From a virus: a stretch of 64,000 nt of DNA. The DNA lies in the IMG/VR virus record IMGVR_UViG_3300029787_000021, positions 1-64,000 of that record. One strand, given 5' to 3'. The notes under the pieces were generated by a model. The model worked only from the letters and a program-made list of their open reading frames with translations. It was not told the DNA's origin and searched no databases. The translations under genes were made by a program, and so were the position numbers. Numbering within the stretch: the first letter of the stretch is position 1; each line of letters begins with the position of its first letter. Positions 17,000-25,269 of this stretch are shown here, one piece after another.

Positions 17000-17783
17000 T
17001 TCCTATTTTTAAAGTTGTAGGGTATTTGTAATAAATAGGCTCAGTTGTAGGGTGGTCTAACATATATAGATTGTAAATATTTTGAAATAATTTAAAGTTT
17101 TTATCTATATCATCTATCTGTAATAGTTTCCAACCCTTACCTTGTATTACATTTTTCTGTTTAGATGGACCTCTAGTATGAGCTTTTAACCAAATAATAC
17201 CAGTTCTATCTATTTTAATACCTCTAGATTCTTCTAATGCTTTAGCATAAGATGCTAGTTGAAGATCAAAAGATTTATGAATAGAGTTAGAAGTTTTAAT
17301 ATCTAATAACCAAGTTTCATTATTCATTTTAACTACTAAATCTGCTGTACCTGCATACTTATATTTATCTGACCATACAAAGTCTTCAGAAGATATCAGT
17401 TCAGGTTTAAAAGTTTCCCAAAAATCATAAAATTTTAATATCATTTCCCAAACTATTTGACTATACTTAGCTTTACCAAAATCATCCATCCAGCTTACCT
17501 CCTCTCCTAGTACGAGCTGTTCAGCAGCTTCGTGTACTTGAGTACCTTCTTTACCGGCACGTCTCATAATTAGATCGGCGTTATGCCCAACGTCTTTTAT
17601 CCATTGTTCAAAAAACTTATTTTTGGGCATATACTGGAGTATAGTAGTTACAGATGGATAAAATACTCCTTCCGATCTTTGATAAACTCTCCTATCAAGA
17701 AAGTTAATTTGTTTTAATTCTGGGTTAAATTCTAGTCTTTTCTTAGAATGTTCTTTTAATATATTTGTTCCTTGTTTAATCAT
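16992..17783 (-). CDS. PD-(D/E)XK nuclease (RecB/Cas4-like)
   Basis: 263 residues. The nuclease signature is clear: GTQVHEAAEQLVLG (the His of the GxxxH motif), then YKYAGTADLVVKMNNETWLLDIKTS (Asp, then D-x-K), then LQLASYAKAL (the QxxxY motif). This matches phage PDDEXK_1 exonucleases of the RecB/Cas4 type, which degrade single- or double-stranded DNA during recombination or host DNA breakdown. It overlaps the primase gene by 4 bases, so a replication/recombination role is likely. Confidence 0.88.
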   Translation of the reverse strand: MIKQGTNILKEHSKKRLEFNPELKQINFLDRRVYQRSEGVFYPSVTTILQYMPKNKFFEQWIKDVGHNADLIMRRAGKEGTQVHEAAEQLVLGEEVSWMDDFGKAKYSQIVWEMILKFYDFWETFKPELISSEDFVWSDKYKYAGTADLVVKMNNETWLLDIKTSNSIHKSFDLQLASYAKALEESRGIKIDRTGIIWLKAHTRGPSKQKNVIQGKGWKLLQIDDIDKNFKLFQNIYNLYMLDHPTTEPIYYKYPTTLKIGNE

Positions 17784-18703
17784 AAACCTAGTTTATATTG
17801 CATAATAGCTTGAAGGTCGAGCTGTTTTGCTGTTTGTATATGTTTTGTGAATTCCACAAATCCCATTTCACTAGGATCTTTATCCTCCATTTTTACTAAG
17901 AAAACCTTTTTGCCCATATTTAAAAATTGCTCACTATATTGTAACGCTTTAGATTGGGCATCTTTATCAAGCGCTATGTAAATCTCTTCCGATTTACTTT
18001 GTACTAATTTCTTCATTAATGAATTACTAATAGATTTTCCTAAAATAGGAACTGCATTTCTTTTAATAGCAATTGCATCGAATACTCCTTCGCATATTAC
18101 AATAGGGGTATTCCAGTTAATAAAATTTTCAAATATTATTATATCTTTTGATACTTCCGGATTTTTGTATTTAAAGTAATCTCCGTTATAACTTCTTGCA
18201 ACAAAAAAGTTGAGCTGATTGGATTCAGAATAACTTGGGATAATAATTCTTCCTCCATATTCTCCACTTGTACAGTATCCAATACTATATTTAATAAAAT
18301 CATTATCGGTAAATCCTCTCTCATATAAATACTTTTTTATTATATTTCCTACATAAGACGTAGAAGTAGCATTACATAGTAATTGAAACTCTTTAGGAAG
18401 CTGAACTACTGTGTCAAGATTAAGTTTATAATTTTGACCTTTAGGTAGGTACTTAAGAACATCGTTTGCTTGTTCTTTAGGAACTTTTAATTGATATAAA
18501 AGCGACCTTATCGTTCTACCTTTAGTTTCACATACCCAACATTCCCATGGGTTTTCACCTTTTTCATTGGTTGCAAAATTAATCTCTAGTTTCTGTTTTC
18601 TATGATTACAAAAAGGACAGTGAAAAGCATGATTAGCTCTAGCTCTTTTACTTCCTTTGCCTAATATATTTTCGACAGAAGCTAATAAAACAGTATATTC
18701 CAT
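17780..18703 (-). CDS. DNA primase (zinc finger plus TOPRIM)
   Basis: 307 residues. It makes RNA primers for lagging-strand synthesis. The N-terminal zinc finger is HCPFCNHRK...CWVCETKG (residues about 28-62). The TOPRIM domain has VICEGVFDAIAIKR (catalytic Glu) and EEIYIALDKDAQSKA (D-x-D-type motif). Both parts are as in DnaG-like and T4 gp61-like primases, and the length fits the phage type without a helicase-binding domain. It is co-transcribed with the nuclease gene within an otherwise late region. Confidence 0.9.
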   Translation of the reverse strand: MEYTVLLASVENILGKGSKRARANHAFHCPFCNHRKQKLEINFATNEKGENPWECWVCETKGRTIRSLLYQLKVPKEQANDVLKYLPKGQNYKLNLDTVVQLPKEFQLLCNATSTSYVGNIIKKYLYERGFTDNDFIKYSIGYCTSGEYGGRIIIPSYSESNQLNFFVARSYNGDYFKYKNPEVSKDIIIFENFINWNTPIVICEGVFDAIAIKRNAVPILGKSISNSLMKKLVQSKSEEIYIALDKDAQSKALQYSEQFLNMGKKVFLVKMEDKDPSEMGFVEFTKHIQTAKQLDLQAIMQYKLGL

Positions 18704-18755
18704 AAAGTCTGTAACTACTCTATACTAAGATAAGAAAAAATTATTAAAGAACCAA

Positions 18756-19196
18756 CTATACGTCGATCATTTTTAACTTACCTGATTTAGGGTGTTGCAT
18801 AACGTTATCTCCTATAAAGTCAAGTTCTTCAGGATCGATACCTAATCTCTTTGCTTCTTTTTCAGTAGCTTCAATCCATTCTTCCGGAATATTTTGATTT
18901 AGAGGTGCAAGTACTTCCATAGTTATAATGCCTAATTTACTATGTATGGTTTCAACGTCATAAATAAAAGCAAAATTATTTGTTTTTTTTCCTTTAAGTT
19001 TTTGTGCATGTTCAAGTTCTACTGAGTCTGTAGTAACTTTTACGGCTTTACCGTTCAATAAGAATACTGTTCCATAATCTCCACTAGGTTTATCACTAAT
19101 ATATACTCCACCTTGGTCTTTAATTTTATCAACCTCAGCTTCAAAATCAGGATCATACTGAAGTACTTCTCCTAATGTGATTCTAGTTGTTTTCAT
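18756..19196 (-). CDS. Very small protein-kinase-like protein
   Basis: 146 residues. The order of short motifs resembles a minimal protein or aminoglycoside kinase fold: SGDYGTVFLLNGKAVKVT (Gly loop and VAIK-type Lys), VELEHAQKL (possible helix-C Glu), GIITMEVLAPL (hinge), then FIGDNVMQHPKSGKLKMIDV (catalytic-loop-like Asp-Asn and a final I-D-V in place of DFG). It is half the usual kinase length and no activity can be asserted. It begins MKTTRITLGEVLQ, with L-G-E as a possible head-protease site. Confidence 0.65.
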   Translation of the reverse strand: MKTTRITLGEVLQYDPDFEAEVDKIKDQGGVYISDKPSGDYGTVFLLNGKAVKVTTDSVELEHAQKLKGKKTNNFAFIYDVETIHSKLGIITMEVLAPLNQNIPEEWIEATEKEAKRLGIDPEELDFIGDNVMQHPKSGKLKMIDV

Positions 19197-19206
19197 AATA
19201 ACGTTT

Positions 19207-19632
19207 TTAATCTAGTGGACCGTAATCTCCTCTTGACATTGCATCGCCAAACTCTCGAGATTGTTTTGTATCTACACTTACATAGATAGGATGATCTCCA
19301 GCACCTTTAACTCCTACACCATAATAAGAACTAATTCTTATACCTTCCAATTTATTACCTCTTTTTTCATGCGACTCAACTACCTGGGCAATTATAGTTT
19401 TAATATCTTGTTTCCAGTTACCTTCAGGAAAAATTTCTTTTTGATTAGGGTTAAAAGAACTAGTATCAATAGGAACTTTAATACTTTGAATAGTGTCTGG
19501 TATTCTATCTACTGCTTTATAAAAGTCATCTAATGTATCTGCATTACCAATCCAGTTTTCAGTATATTTTTTTCCATTTATTATACTGGCGCTTTCTCTA
19601 AATCCTTCAAATATGATATTACTCAGTTTCAT
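19207..19632 (-). CDS. Small protein with capsid-targeting-like N-terminus
   Basis: 141 residues from the internal ATG at 19632. That start gives MKLSNIIFEGFRESA, matching the shared tag; the longer frame from 19758 would overlap the upstream gene by 140 bases. The remainder has a repeated beta/alpha look (SIKVPIDTSSF, EGIRISSYYGVGVKGAG, YVSVDTKQSREFG) but no known family is recognised. It overlaps the next upstream gene by 14 bases. Candidate packaged protein. Confidence 0.7.
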   Translation of the reverse strand: MKLSNIIFEGFRESASIINGKKYTENWIGNADTLDDFYKAVDRIPDTIQSIKVPIDTSSFNPNQKEIFPEGNWKQDIKTIIAQVVESHEKRGNKLEGIRISSYYGVGVKGAGDHPIYVSVDTKQSREFGDAMSRGDYGPLD

Positions 19633-20050
19633 TTGTAGTCTTTTTATATTTACTGTGGTTAGATTCCCAGTTTGCTTTAGCATCTTCGTTTTTTTCTTTC
19701 TCTGCTTTAGTAGCATAAATTGCTTTTCTTTGAGCATCAGATTTATATTTTCCTTCATCCATTTCAGGGTGGAATAATAATTTAATTACTTTAGCTTCTT
19801 TTGCAACTGACTTACCATCTATTTCTACTTCTATAGGATATGGTTCGAATGTATCTGCCCAATATGCTATGTCGTAACTTTTATCTTTATTATTAGTTAC
19901 TAATAAACCTCGATTATATTTATCTTCTTCTGCTTGAAGTACTATTTCTTTATCTATAGGTAATATTAAATCACCCATTAGTTTGATATCGCCTTCTTCA
20001 TATCCACCTTCGTTGTATCGATTTTCAAGTATTATATCAGATAATTTCAT
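19619..20050 (-). CDS. Small acidic protein with capsid-targeting-like N-terminus
   Basis: 143 residues. It starts MKLSDIILENRYNEGGYEEG, the clearest example of the shared tag, with I-L-E at residues 7-9. A beta-rich middle (LPIDKEIVLQAEEDKYN, YDIAYWADTFEPYPIEVEID) is followed by a highly charged Lys/Glu helix at the C-terminus. No enzyme family is recognised. It is tightly packed between other tagged or small genes. Confidence 0.75.
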   Translation of the reverse strand: MKLSDIILENRYNEGGYEEGDIKLMGDLILPIDKEIVLQAEEDKYNRGLLVTNNKDKSYDIAYWADTFEPYPIEVEIDGKSVAKEAKVIKLLFHPEMDEGKYKSDAQRKAIYATKAEKEKNEDAKANWESNHSKYKKTTNETE

Positions 20051-20237
20051 TACGCTTAATTAATTCTCTTTTTATTATATTCTTTTTTCTTCTAAAGCTT
20101 AAACTTTCATACATCTTCTTTAATTCTTTAGTTGAAGTATTAGATGGTGTATAATGAATCCATTTCCATTTTTGTGTCATTCTGCCTCTAGAGTCTTTTT
20201 GGTATTCTTTAGTACTTGGTTTTAACTTTGAAGGCAT
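20037..20237 (-). CDS. Small basic protein
   Basis: 66 residues from the ATG at 20237, eight bases after the stop of the Cys-rich peptide. The frame can be extended to 20261, but that would overlap the peptide gene. Sequence is Lys/Arg-rich (MPSKLKPSTKEYQKDSRGRM and a basic helix at the end), consistent with a nucleic-acid-binding or internal protein. No family recognised. Confidence 0.6.
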   Translation of the reverse strand: MPSKLKPSTKEYQKDSRGRMTQKWKWIHYTPSNTSTKELKKMYESLSFRRKKNIIKRELIKRNEII

Positions 20238-20245
20238 AGCTTTTT

Positions 20246-20317
20246 TTAACAGTTGCAGCAAGAGCAGCTACATGAAGAGCCGCAGTTACAAGATTTACAA
20301 TTACAATTCATATTCAT
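20246..20317 (-). CDS. Cys-rich 23-residue peptide, metallothionein-like
   Basis: A 23-codon frame from ATG at 20317 to TAA. Nine of 23 residues are Cys (positions 5, 7, 10, 12, 16, 18, 20, 21 and 23), in C-x-C, C-x2-C and C-C spacings, with Asn, Ser, Gly and one Lys between. Such spacing is typical of metal-thiolate peptides. It has its own TATTTATA late box 13 bases upstream and sits at the head of a late operon, so it may be abundantly made. Metal binding is inferred from composition. Confidence 0.55.
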   Translation of the reverse strand: MNMNCNCKSCNCGSSCSCSCCNC

Positions 20318-20330
20318 TGCTTTAATTTAA

Positions 20331-20338
20331 TATAAATA
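20331..20338 (-). promoter_or_regulatory. Late box TATTTATA (Cys-rich peptide)
   Basis: Sense strand GCTATTTATATTAAAT, 13 bases before the ATG of the 23-residue peptide. Confidence 0.62.
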
Positions 20339-20481
20339 GCTTTTAACCCGGTATCCTTATCAAAAAGTTATTAATTTAATAAAACCGTCTCTAAGCGTTT
20401 TAAATATTTTTAGATACATTTATATTACCTAAATTAGATACGTTTAAAAATACAGTAAAAAATAGAGGAGCTACTTAGCTG

Positions 20482-20973
20482 TTATATAAAGTCTTTACGG
20501 TAAAACTTGCCTAATATGTTATCGTTAATATGAGCACTATATTTATTTTCTAATACTCCATTAACCATTAAGTGTTTAGTCTCAAAATACGTTAATAACT
20601 TTTTATTGGGAACAAATTCTAATATTTTCTTTTCCCAACTTTCATTTGAATTATCTTTTTTAGAAAGCTCTAAAATTTCTTTTTGAGATCCGTAATAATC
20701 TTTCCAATCTGATTCAGTAATAATTTTTTGTTTGAGAGGTGTTCGACCTTTCAACCCTTTTAAAGCTCTTTCTTCTTTAAGTTGTTGTAAAGCTCTTTTT
20801 CCTAATCTTTTATTTCTTTCAAAATAAAGCACTTTCTTTCCTATATATCTTACATCAGTTGGTTTATACCAAACTTCGTAAATGAACCCGTAGGTTCCTT
20901 CTGGCATATCTGAAATATCTGTGATTATCCTCCCTTGGTAAGTCCAAGAAGGTACTGTTGGCATATTTTCCAT
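20482..20973 (-). CDS. GIY-YIG-type endonuclease-like protein
   Basis: 163 residues. YGFIYEVWYKPTDVRYIGKK (residues about 28-47) has the spacing of the GIY-YIG motif. WKDYYGSQKEI lies further on, and LLTYFETKHLMV supplies the usual catalytic Glu. GIY-YIG nucleases are common in T4-like phages as homing endonucleases (Seg) or DNA-degrading enzymes. It sits alone between the cargo block and the tail-fibre genes, a typical site for a mobile endonuclease gene. Confidence 0.78.
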   Translation of the reverse strand: MENMPTVPSWTYQGRIITDISDMPEGTYGFIYEVWYKPTDVRYIGKKVLYFERNKRLGKRALQQLKEERALKGLKGRTPLKQKIITESDWKDYYGSQKEILELSKKDNSNESWEKKILEFVPNKKLLTYFETKHLMVNGVLENKYSAHINDNILGKFYRKDFI

Positions 20974-20988
20974 ATTATATCCTGGTCG

Positions 20989-21936
20989 CTATAAACGAGC
21001 TTTAAGCTCATCTATCTGTAACTGCTGCTCTTTAATTGCTTCAATTAATAACGCGACAATTTTTTCATAACGTACTGCTTTCATTCCCGATTCTCGAGTC
21101 TGAACTATTTCTGGGAGAACAGATTCAATTTCTTGAGCTATTACTCCGACATCTCTACCTGAATAGAGATCTTGTTTATCATTCCAATCAAATGAAACTC
21201 CATTAATTTTAAATATTTTTTCTAATGGTGAATCTATTGGTTGAATATTATCTTTTAACCTTTCATCCGAAGACTGAAATGCTATAACATCTCCTGATGC
21301 AGAAACTGCTCCTTTTACTAATATACCAAAAGGATTATCTCCAATTGATGATGATACTATTAAACTACCAGATACAGTAACATCCGCTGCAAATTTTTTC
21401 TCGCCTGTAAATGTTTGTGCTGTTGTTAAATGTGCTGTATCAGCATCTAAATAAGCAGATGCAATTGCAGTGCCTTGCCATACACCGGTTCCTATTGTAC
21501 CTACGGTTGTAATATTAGCTTGAGTAAAGTGTTCAGAAGATGCAAAGTTATCTGTAGAATCATGGTCAACTTGTGCTGAGCTTGATATTACTCCTTCACC
21601 TTCTTCTTTTAAAAAGTCACCATCTATTTGTGCTGATGCTGAAACTAAACCTGTTGGTAGTGCTGCAACTACTCCATCAGTAAAAGTAGCTGTTGAGGTA
21701 TCTAAAGCTATAGTTCTTGATGTTGCTATTGTACCTCCACCTGTTAATGCCCCAGTACCTGTTATACTTACACTTGAATGGTCTACATGTTCAGCAGATA
21801 CAAAACCAGTAGTACTGTCGTGATCTACTTGTGCTGATGCTGAAAGTACATTACTTAATCCATCAAAACCTAATGAGGCTGATATTGATCCAGTAATGTA
21901 TAAGGACCCTGTTAAATGTGTAGGTTGTACTGACAT
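20989..21936 (-). CDS. Tail fibre protein with C-terminal S74 intramolecular chaperone
   Basis: 315 residues. The N-terminal two-thirds is a Ser/Thr/Gly-rich fibre with repeats around SASAQVDHDST, giving a trimeric beta-rich fibre look. The C-terminal domain (residues about 225-315) starts SSDERLKDNIQPIDSPLEKI and includes DVGVIAQEIESVLPEIV and a final coiled coil (LIEAIKEQQLQIDELKARL). This is the peptidase S74 domain, which folds the trimer and then cuts itself off, usually at the Ser-Asp just before ERLK. Product is likely a receptor-binding fibre. Confidence 0.88.
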   Translation of the reverse strand: MSVQPTHLTGSLYITGSISASLGFDGLSNVLSASAQVDHDSTTGFVSAEHVDHSSVSITGTGALTGGGTIATSRTIALDTSTATFTDGVVAALPTGLVSASAQIDGDFLKEEGEGVISSSAQVDHDSTDNFASSEHFTQANITTVGTIGTGVWQGTAIASAYLDADTAHLTTAQTFTGEKKFAADVTVSGSLIVSSSIGDNPFGILVKGAVSASGDVIAFQSSDERLKDNIQPIDSPLEKIFKINGVSFDWNDKQDLYSGRDVGVIAQEIESVLPEIVQTRESGMKAVRYEKIVALLIEAIKEQQLQIDELKARL

Positions 21937-21940
21937 TTAT

Positions 21941-22507
21941 TTAAGTTAATCTTATTTGTACAAAGTTTCCGTTTCTATATAGACCTCCTACTGGTATACC
22001 TCCTGTTGCTGCAGCTGTATCATTAGCATAGGTGGCACCCAATACTTCTGTTAGTATAATATGTCCGTCTTTGACAGTCATTGATGTGGCTCCTGTATTG
22101 GTTAAAGTAAAAGAACCAGAAGTTAATAAACTTCCTGTTACATCTACAGAACCTGAAAATTGGTGTAAGTCCTGAGAGTCATCTCCAAACTTAGTTGAAC
22201 CAGATTGATGAATTATAGACGAAGAAACAAACTCAGTATGAAATTCTTGAGCTGTTATCGAATCAGTTATTACTAAAGAGCCGGTAATAGATGCAACGTT
22301 GTTTCCGTTTATAGAGCCGCTATAGTTAGTCCACGATGGTGATGCATTAAATGTCTTCTCAGCTCCAGAGCTTTCAGAAGTAAATAATGATAAATCACCT
22401 GTTTGAGGATTAACAGAAGATGAATTAAATACAAACCTTAGGTTATTATCCATTTCTGTTTGTGTTAATGCACTTCCTTTTACTACTCTTAATTTTATTT
22501 CAGGCAT
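21941..22507 (-). CDS. Tail fibre or spike protein
   Basis: 188 residues. Starts MPEIKLRVVKGSALTQTEMD, a segment common at the start of marine phage tail proteins (LTxxEMDxNF). The remainder is Ser/Thr/Gly-rich beta repeats (SGSVDVTGSLLTSGSF), similar in composition to the neighbouring S74 fibre, which lies four bases downstream. A short fibre or adaptor of the same fibre assembly is likely. Confidence 0.75.
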   Translation of the reverse strand: MPEIKLRVVKGSALTQTEMDNNLRFVFNSSSVNPQTGDLSLFTSESSGAEKTFNASPSWTNYSGSINGNNVASITGSLVITDSITAQEFHTEFVSSSIIHQSGSTKFGDDSQDLHQFSGSVDVTGSLLTSGSFTLTNTGATSMTVKDGHIILTEVLGATYANDTAAATGGIPVGGLYRNGNFVQIRLT

Positions 22508-22518
22508 AATTAATTAAT

Positions 22519-23505
22519 TTACATATCTAATTTTATTACAAATGTCATATCAGTATCTTCAGTTTTAGGTAATGGTTGACCTAATTTAGCAACTGCTAAT
22601 AATTCATTTGAGTCATTATATAACCCTACAGTTGTAATGTAAGGGTTAAAACTACTTCCTGTTACATTATCTTTCAAAATACCATCACTACTTTTTACAG
22701 AAGATGGATTTTGTGAAAAGTTCATTTCATAGTCTTTTACTTTACAACGTATGTTATAAGTATAAATAGGATGAGATGCTTTCCAGCTTATATCTAAATC
22801 CTCATTTATTAAATTTGTTAAACTTTCAGAGGTTATTAGAACTAACCCATGAGGGTATATTACATCTCCTAATTTTACACTGCTTGTAAAGTTTAATCCG
22901 TCTGATGCTGAGATTACTAAATTACCTTCACCATCATCAATATACTCTCTTCCTTCACCTGTTCTTAAAAGTTCAGATGTAAGAGGTTCTCCTATATACT
23001 CTCCTACCATGTAATCACCATCAGCATCTGTAATTGAACCTCCTTCTATGTATGAACCTGAGTATGCTTTAAAAGCTTCCGCTCCAGATACATGCATAAC
23101 AAAAGATCCAGGTTTTATATTAGTACCTACATGCGCTCTTGGTATAGAAATTATAGAAGCTTCAGAAGCTATTTTTCTTGAGCCAGAGCTGAATCCTGAT
23201 TGTATGTAATTATCGAACGAACCAGATTGTAATTTATCATCACCGTGAATAAAGTTGGAATAATATAACTGGTTAATACTACTAAATGCTAAAAAGTTAT
23301 TTCTTGAATTATTATTAAGAGTTGTAATTGAATCGAAAGGACTTATATAATAATCTCCAGAGCTACTATAAGCAAAAAAAGTATCTATCCCATATGTCTG
23401 TAGCCCGTTTACCGCACCACTTTGAGAGATAGCGTTGTAGCTTTTATGAGCTACATAGGATGTTACATAAACATCTTGTTTGTTTAGTTTTTTGTAAGCA
23501 CTCAT
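22519..23505 (-). CDS. Structural tail protein, paralogue of the next gene
   Basis: 328 residues, beta-rich. Starts MSAYKKLNKQDVYVTSYVAHK. The C-terminal half contains NPYITTVGLYNDSNELLAVA and LGQPLPKTEDTDMTFVIKLD, which align closely with the end of the adjacent upstream protein. The pair therefore arose by tandem duplication. Probably a virion protein of the tail or fibre base; no enzyme signature. Confidence 0.75.
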   Translation of the reverse strand: MSAYKKLNKQDVYVTSYVAHKSYNAISQSGAVNGLQTYGIDTFFAYSSSGDYYISPFDSITTLNNNSRNNFLAFSSINQLYYSNFIHGDDKLQSGSFDNYIQSGFSSGSRKIASEASIISIPRAHVGTNIKPGSFVMHVSGAEAFKAYSGSYIEGGSITDADGDYMVGEYIGEPLTSELLRTGEGREYIDDGEGNLVISASDGLNFTSSVKLGDVIYPHGLVLITSESLTNLINEDLDISWKASHPIYTYNIRCKVKDYEMNFSQNPSSVKSSDGILKDNVTGSSFNPYITTVGLYNDSNELLAVAKLGQPLPKTEDTDMTFVIKLDM

Positions 23506-23508
23506 TCA

Positions 23509-24549
23509 TTAATAATCAAGCTTTATCCTAACTAATGCTTCTTTAGTAAAATCTTTTAATAACGGTTTTGATAGTTTAGCTGTTGCTAATAAGTCATTGT
23601 TATCATTATATAGACCTACAGTAGTAATATACGATTGAGGACTATTAATCATAACGTCATGTCTTAATTCTCCAGATCCACTCGTATTAGAAGGATTAGA
23701 AGAATAATTAAATTCTGCATTTCTTGCTCTTACGAATACTAAATTAGAAGAAACTGTCTCTTCCCCGTTAAGTTTAAATGAAGCTCCATCTACTATAGCA
23801 TTAAATATCTTACCTGGGTTAGCTCCGTTAGCATTGTTACCTCTAGTAGATCCTAGTGTAATACCACCAGCAGATCCTGTTGCATCTAATGCCGCTGCGT
23901 TAAGTAGTATTAGTCCTACATCAGGTAGAAACTTACCGTAAGAACCAAATGTTCCGTCTTTTGTAAATCCGCTACTGTTATTAAAGTTACCTGAAGTAAC
24001 AACAGTTCCTAGAGAACCTGTTACAAGTTCAAATACTCTTCCTGCATCCGTAAATGTTGTTGTAGTTACTTGATTACTATTATCGGTTAGTACAATTCTT
24101 TCGTTTGCGTCTGATGGACACTTTAACGTTAATGCTAATGTACCCGGTAATAATTTTTCTTTATATCTAGCTCTCTCTAATGATATTGCATAGAAGTGAG
24201 AACCAGAATAGTCTCCAAAAATAAAGCTATCTTCTTCATCTGCTAATACTAATGATCTGTACTGACCATATACAGTAGCGCTTGGTGTCGAACCTGTTAC
24301 TGCAGTATTAAAATAAGCTGAGCCAGAACCTTTTTCATCTGCATAAGCTAATGAAAACTGTACCGCTGCTGTTGAATCATTACTAGCTGTTTGGTAAACG
24401 TTATAATAATATTCTCCTGAAGCACCTGCTACCTGTGTTGAGGAAGTAATAAACTCTGTCTGTTCAGTTACACCATTACTAAAAATTGTTGATGTGACTG
24501 ATTCAGCACTTATTACTACGTCTTGTGGATCAAATCTTTTATATGACAT
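23509..24549 (-). CDS. Structural tail protein, paralogue of the preceding gene
   Basis: 346 residues. Starts MSYKRFDPQDVVISAESVTS and ends SYITTVGLYNDNNDLLATAK...VRIKLDY, matching its neighbour in both termini while the middle differs. It is Ser/Thr/Gly/Ala-rich and beta-like. Variable middles with conserved ends are common among phage tail proteins that meet different partners. Position between fibre genes supports a tail structural role. Confidence 0.75.
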   Translation of the reverse strand: MSYKRFDPQDVVISAESVTSTIFSNGVTEQTEFITSSTQVAGASGEYYYNVYQTASNDSTAAVQFSLAYADEKGSGSAYFNTAVTGSTPSATVYGQYRSLVLADEEDSFIFGDYSGSHFYAISLERARYKEKLLPGTLALTLKCPSDANERIVLTDNSNQVTTTTFTDAGRVFELVTGSLGTVVTSGNFNNSSGFTKDGTFGSYGKFLPDVGLILLNAAALDATGSAGGITLGSTRGNNANGANPGKIFNAIVDGASFKLNGEETVSSNLVFVRARNAEFNYSSNPSNTSGSGELRHDVMINSPQSYITTVGLYNDNNDLLATAKLSKPLLKDFTKEALVRIKLDY

Positions 24550-24559
24550 CTCTTATATA

Positions 24560-25216
24560 TTAATTAGTTTTAGTAATAGTTACAGGTATTGTAATTCTAG
24601 CTCCTGAATCTCTTCCGATTACAGTGATAGTAGTCTGTAAAGCTGTAACTGTACCAAATAAAGTATTTACTGCTGTTGCAGTTAAGTTTAATGATGTTCC
24701 TATTACAGTTTTAGATATATTAGTACCTATAGTCTCTGTGTTATTTAATCTTTCAGCTTCTTCTGTGTTTACACCTACTCCTATAAATGTTCCTAATACT
24801 CTAGCATCTGCTATAGTTGCTGAGTATCCGTTAGCTTCAAATGTATTTGTCGATCCAAGATAGTTTAGCGTTTGAGGGGTAATTGCTAAAGAAGCTCCTT
24901 GTTTTAATGTTATTGCAGCGTAACCTAAATCTAGTACAGGTATTTTTGAAGTACCTCTAGGTAGAGTAGTTAGCTTGTATTTCATTATTTGAGTTTCATC
25001 TGGAAACGCTTCTAAAAGAGGCATATTTTCTAATGCTTCTCCATAATATGCAGAACCTGAGGGATGGTTTGGATTATATAATGTATAATCTATTTCGTCA
25101 TCTGCTAGTGCAAACTGTGTTAGTTTAAAGGAACCGTCCCCTCGTGCAAGTAATTCTCTTCCTTTCTTGGTCAGAATTGCATCAACGGTTACCACTGAGT
25201 TATTTAAGTATCCCAT
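24560..25216 (-). CDS. Conserved tail structural protein
   Basis: 218 residues. It starts MGYLNNSVVTVDAILTKKGRELLARGDG, a segment found in many marine T4-like virion proteins, followed by FKLTQFALADDEIDYTLYN. The rest is beta-rich with Ala, Thr and Ile. A TATTTATA box lies 21 bases upstream, so it may begin the late transcript that covers the fibre genes downstream. Exact location in the virion is unknown. Confidence 0.78.
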   Translation of the reverse strand: MGYLNNSVVTVDAILTKKGRELLARGDGSFKLTQFALADDEIDYTLYNPNHPSGSAYYGEALENMPLLEAFPDETQIMKYKLTTLPRGTSKIPVLDLGYAAITLKQGASLAITPQTLNYLGSTNTFEANGYSATIADARVLGTFIGVGVNTEEAERLNNTETIGTNISKTVIGTSLNLTATAVNTLFGTVTALQTTITVIGRDSGARITIPVTITKTN

Positions 25217-25237
25217 TTTTGTTATTAATTAATTTAT

Positions 25238-25245
25238 TATAAATA
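25238..25245 (-). promoter_or_regulatory. Late box TATTTATA
   Basis: Sense strand CATATTTATAATAAAT, 21 bases before the 218-residue tail gene. Confidence 0.65.
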
Positions 25246-25269
25246 TGTTCATTATTAAAAATAACCTTT

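Noticed and set aside
19633-19758. Longer start for the 19207-19632 gene
   Set aside because: It would overlap the upstream gene by 140 bases, and the internal start gives the conserved MKLSNIIFE tag.
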